This document shows positions 12,451 to 14,351 of a stretch of 14,351 nt of DNA, one piece after another (position 1 is the first letter of the stretch; every line of letters begins with the position of its first letter). The DNA is taken from NCBI GenBank assembly GCA_001798105.1, contig MGRI01000055.1, positions 1,566-15,916 on the forward strand. Direction: 5' to 3'. The stretch is from Deltaproteobacteria bacterium RIFCSPHIGHO2_02_FULL_40_11 (lineage in GTDB: Bacteria; Bdellovibrionota; JACOXK01; 2-02-FULL-40-11). Both the position numbers and the translations under genes were made by a program. Below the pieces are notes generated by a model that did not search any database, was not told the origin of the DNA, and was given only the letters and a program-made list of their open reading frames with translations.

Positions 12451-13818
12451 ATGAAAAAAATATTTTTATTCTCATTTATTATTTTTACCCTTGTCGCCTG
12501 TGCGCCGCCGGCAGCAAAAAAACAAACTGGGACAGGAACATCCTTAAATCAAAATCAACCCACAATCACAGATCCACCCATAACTACAGATCCTCCGCCG
12601 ACTGAAGATATCCCTTCTGATGAGACAGATAATGACACAACGCCGCCTGAAGATACCCCAGCGGATGGGACAGACAATAATAACAACACGCAACCTACCC
12701 CACAATTTACAACAAAAATTATCTACGAATCCTATCGTACAGATAATATTATGCAAAATGGAAAACTCATGATGATGAATGCCGATGGTTCTAATAAAAT
12801 AGAACTGGTGTCAGACCATGGTTTTTCAATGGGACGACAAGCCAACGCCAAAGCGTCTCCCAATGGTGAATATATTATTTTTTCAAGTCCAAAAGAAGGA
12901 TCGGAAGAAGTATGGCTATTACAGTTAAATACCCGAATCATCAGGCGTTTGAGTTCATTTAACGACTCTTCTTCCTGGCTAGAAACAACAGAATATGCCC
13001 CTTGCAGTCATGATGATCGAAACAACAAAGATTGTTTTAGCTGGTCCTTTGATAACAAAGAAATTGTTTTTAGTGTTCAACCGCAATTTAGAGGCTTCTC
13101 CTCAAGCGAAAAAACCTATGGCAATCAAGAGCTCTATAAATTAGATCTAACACAAACGCTTCCGACTCCCATAAAATTCCAAAATCAACCCAATGCAAAT
13201 AATATAAATCCTCAATTTTCTCCAAAAGATAAACAAATTGCTTTTGTTTCAAGCAATATTTCTAATCCCTCTTTCGAAACCGAAACAAGATACGACAAAC
13301 TCCTCCTTATCGATCTAGATGGACAGATACAAACCCTGGTAGAAACAAATTCTATGGGCTCTATCCAGTGGTCTCCAGATGGAACAAAGATTGCTTTTGT
13401 TCAAAGCATCCCAAATACACAGGATCGGAAAGCTTCATATATCGATCTTCAAACCCGGCAAGTTCACATTTTGGGTGAACAATTTCGCACACAAGTTTCA
13501 GATGGTGAATCCTCCTGGTCTCCTGATGGGAAATATATTATTTTTATTTCTCAAACCCCTGAACAAATTTTAAACGCAGATAGCAGCCTAAATATTTATA
13601 CTTTATCGAACCAAAGTTTAACAACCATTATAGGATTAGAAAAAGGCATTAAAAGCGCCATTTCCTGGCTCAACAATTCCGAAGTCATGTATCGCTCTTA
13701 TACAAGTACAGGCAATTTTATATACAAAACTTCTATCACCACACCACACCCCCAAAAGCTCACAGATATCTTAAGTGACTTACCAGGTATTTTGCGTATA
13801 CCTTTACCCTTGCCCTAA
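12451..13818 (+). CDS. Lipoprotein with TolB-like PD40 beta-propeller repeats
   Basis: 455 aa. The signal peptide MKKIFLFSFIIFTLVAC has a clean lipobox (LVAC, lipidated Cys17). Residues about 22-84 are a low-complexity Thr/Pro/Asp/Asn linker. The rest carries five PD40/WD40-like blades: around NAKASPNGEYIIF (132-144), FSWSFDNKEIVF (196-207), NPQFSPKDKQIAF (253-265), IQWSPDGTKIAF (305-316) and SSWSPDGKYIIF (354-365). C185 and C195 could form a disulfide. Proteins of this kind act as periplasmic or outer-membrane binding scaffolds. This one is not TolB itself, since it lacks the TolB N-terminal domain and has no tol-pal neighbours. A GTG at 12430 in the same frame is less likely because it would put seven residues before the MKK signal start. 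No Shine-Dalgarno is obvious. The partner is unknown. Confidence 0.8.
   Translation: MKKIFLFSFIIFTLVACAPPAAKKQTGTGTSLNQNQPTITDPPITTDPPPTEDIPSDETDNDTTPPEDTPADGTDNNNNTQPTPQFTTKIIYESYRTDNIMQNGKLMMMNADGSNKIELVSDHGFSMGRQANAKASPNGEYIIFSSPKEGSEEVWLLQLNTRIIRRLSSFNDSSSWLETTEYAPCSHDDRNNKDCFSWSFDNKEIVFSVQPQFRGFSSSEKTYGNQELYKLDLTQTLPTPIKFQNQPNANNINPQFSPKDKQIAFVSSNISNPSFETETRYDKLLLIDLDGQIQTLVETNSMGSIQWSPDGTKIAFVQSIPNTQDRKASYIDLQTRQVHILGEQFRTQVSDGESSWSPDGKYIIFISQTPEQILNADSSLNIYTLSNQSLTTIIGLEKGIKSAISWLNNSEVMYRSYTSTGNFIYKTSITTPHPQKLTDILSDLPGILRIPLPLP
12566..12690 (+). repeat. Degenerate tandem repeats encoding a Thr/Pro/Asp linker
   Basis: Inside the lipoprotein gene, the octamer ACAGATCC occurs at 12568-12575 and 12586-12593. 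Two related units of about 48 bases follow (about 12594-12640 and 12641-12690), encoding PPTEDIPSDETDNDT and PPEDTPADGTDNNNNT. All remain in frame. This looks like linker expansion by duplication. Confidence 0.55.
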
Positions 13819-14351
13819 CGTTCGATTTGTTTTTCTTTTTAAGACGGCTTGTTCCAAAAAGTGAATCATTGCGCCCGCAACATCTGTTCCGGTTGCTTTT
13901 TCAATCCCCTCCAGGCCAGGTGAAGAATTCACTTCCATCACCAAAGGGCCATGGCTAGACCTCAGTAAATCAACCCCTGCAATATTGAGTTTTAAAGCAT
14001 TGCTGGCAGCCACTGCCACCTTCCGTTCAAGCGGTGTAATTTTTACCGGTGAAGCTTTCCCCCCTTTATGTAAATTAGATCTAAAATCACCGTCCGCGCC
14101 TTGTCGCTTCATGGCCGCGACAACTTTTCCACCCACCACCAAACACCGAATATCTGATCCTTTGGCTTCCTTGATAAACTGTTGCACTAAAAAGTGGGCA
14201 TCCAATTCACAAAAAGCATCAATCACACTTTCAGCTGCTTTTTGGGTTTCTGCCAAAACAACGCCCTTTCCCTGCGTCCCTTCTAAAAGTTTAATGACCA
14301 GGGGGGCGTTTCCCACCAATTCAATCAGGCTATCTGTCATCTTGGTCGAAT
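13804..14351 (-). CDS. rimK: RimK-family ATP-grasp alpha-L-glutamate ligase, C-terminal part (5' truncated by window edge)
   Basis: About 182 codons are present. The frame stays open past the ATG at 14340 to the window end, and that ATG is internal, because the sequence there already matches the middle of RimK. The ATP-grasp motifs are clear: the glycine-rich nucleotide loop KLLEGTQGKGVVLAE, DIRCLVVGGKVVAAM, GDFRSNLHKGG, and the metal-binding end MEVNSSPGLEGIE. RimK adds glutamate residues to the C-terminus of ribosomal protein S6 (and makes poly-glutamate in vitro) in the cytoplasm. Similarity to the proteobacterial enzyme is high throughout, including IEKATGTDVAGAMI near the end. The C-terminal tail is short and basic. 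The gene ends inside the 3' end of the PD40 lipoprotein gene (15-base overlap, opposite strands). Confidence 0.93.
   Translation of the reverse strand, partial: STKMTDSLIELVGNAPLVIKLLEGTQGKGVVLAETQKAAESVIDAFCELDAHFLVQQFIKEAKGSDIRCLVVGGKVVAAMKRQGADGDFRSNLHKGGKASPVKITPLERKVAVAASNALKLNIAGVDLLRSSHGPLVMEVNSSPGLEGIEKATGTDVAGAMIHFLEQAVLKRKTNRTLGQG

Noticed and set aside
14338..14340. ATG at 14340 as the rimK start
   Set aside because: The protein at that point already aligns with the middle of RimK, and the frame continues open to the window edge, so the gene is truncated.
1..14351. CRISPR array, insertion sequence, tRNA/rRNA genes, phage or integration signatures
   Set aside because: No regularly spaced repeats, transposase or integrase, terminal inverted repeats or RNA-gene-like segments were seen on either strand.

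Overview
The window is gene-dense and AT-rich (roughly 40% GC by eye). It reads as chromosome of a Gram-negative bacterium with an aerobic-type respiratory chain. Its centre is a complete seven-gene operon on the + strand (about 4595-12370) for alternative complex III (ACIII, Act), the quinol:cytochrome c / oxidase oxidoreductase that replaces the bc1 complex in many bacteria. Two lipoproteins with clear lipoboxes, a Tat-exported Fe-S protein and a proteobacterial-looking RimK suggest an uncultured member of the former Deltaproteobacteria, for example a Bdellovibrionota-like lineage. That placement is inference and weak; no rRNA, tRNA or other marker is present.

Layout. At the left edge is the C-terminal part of a HEAT-like alpha-helical repeat protein (+, cut by the window start). 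Next come a stand-alone, self-inhibited Fic-domain AMP-transferase (+), and a two-gene minus-strand unit: a patatin-like phospholipase (first) and a CaCA-family Na+/Ca2+ exchanger-type antiporter (second), which ends tail-to-tail against fic. The patatin gene diverges from actA, and the short gap between them carries two promoters whose -35 boxes overlap. The act operon follows: actA (pentaheme cytochrome c), actB (Tat-exported fusion of a cofactor-less molybdopterin-enzyme fold with a four-cluster Fe-S domain), actC (NrfD-type membrane protein), actD (DUF3341), actE (monoheme lipoprotein cytochrome), actF (second NrfD-like membrane protein), and a membrane-anchored monoheme cytochrome in last place. 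A near-consensus promoter then drives a lipoprotein with five TolB-like PD40 propeller motifs. Its 3' end overlaps the 3' end of rimK (-, cut by the window end).

How it works together. In ACIII, quinol is oxidised at the ActC/ActF membrane modules, electrons pass through the ActB Fe-S clusters to the ActA and ActE hemes, and then to a terminal oxidase. No oxidase, SCO or heme-biogenesis gene sits next to the operon here. The other genes (Fic, patatin, antiporter, PD40 lipoprotein, RimK) have no evident functional link to the operon.

Most of the window is recognisable and ordinary. The two items most worth following are: (a) first genes of transcription units have putative -10 boxes ending 7-8 nt before the ATG and no Shine-Dalgarno, which suggests leaderless mRNAs, whereas several internal operon genes have good ribosome sites; and (b) the last cytochrome of the act operon seems to have His rather than Met at the expected distal heme-ligand position. 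I found no CRISPR array, insertion sequence, tRNA, rRNA or riboswitch. No gene-free stretch exceeds about 150 bases.
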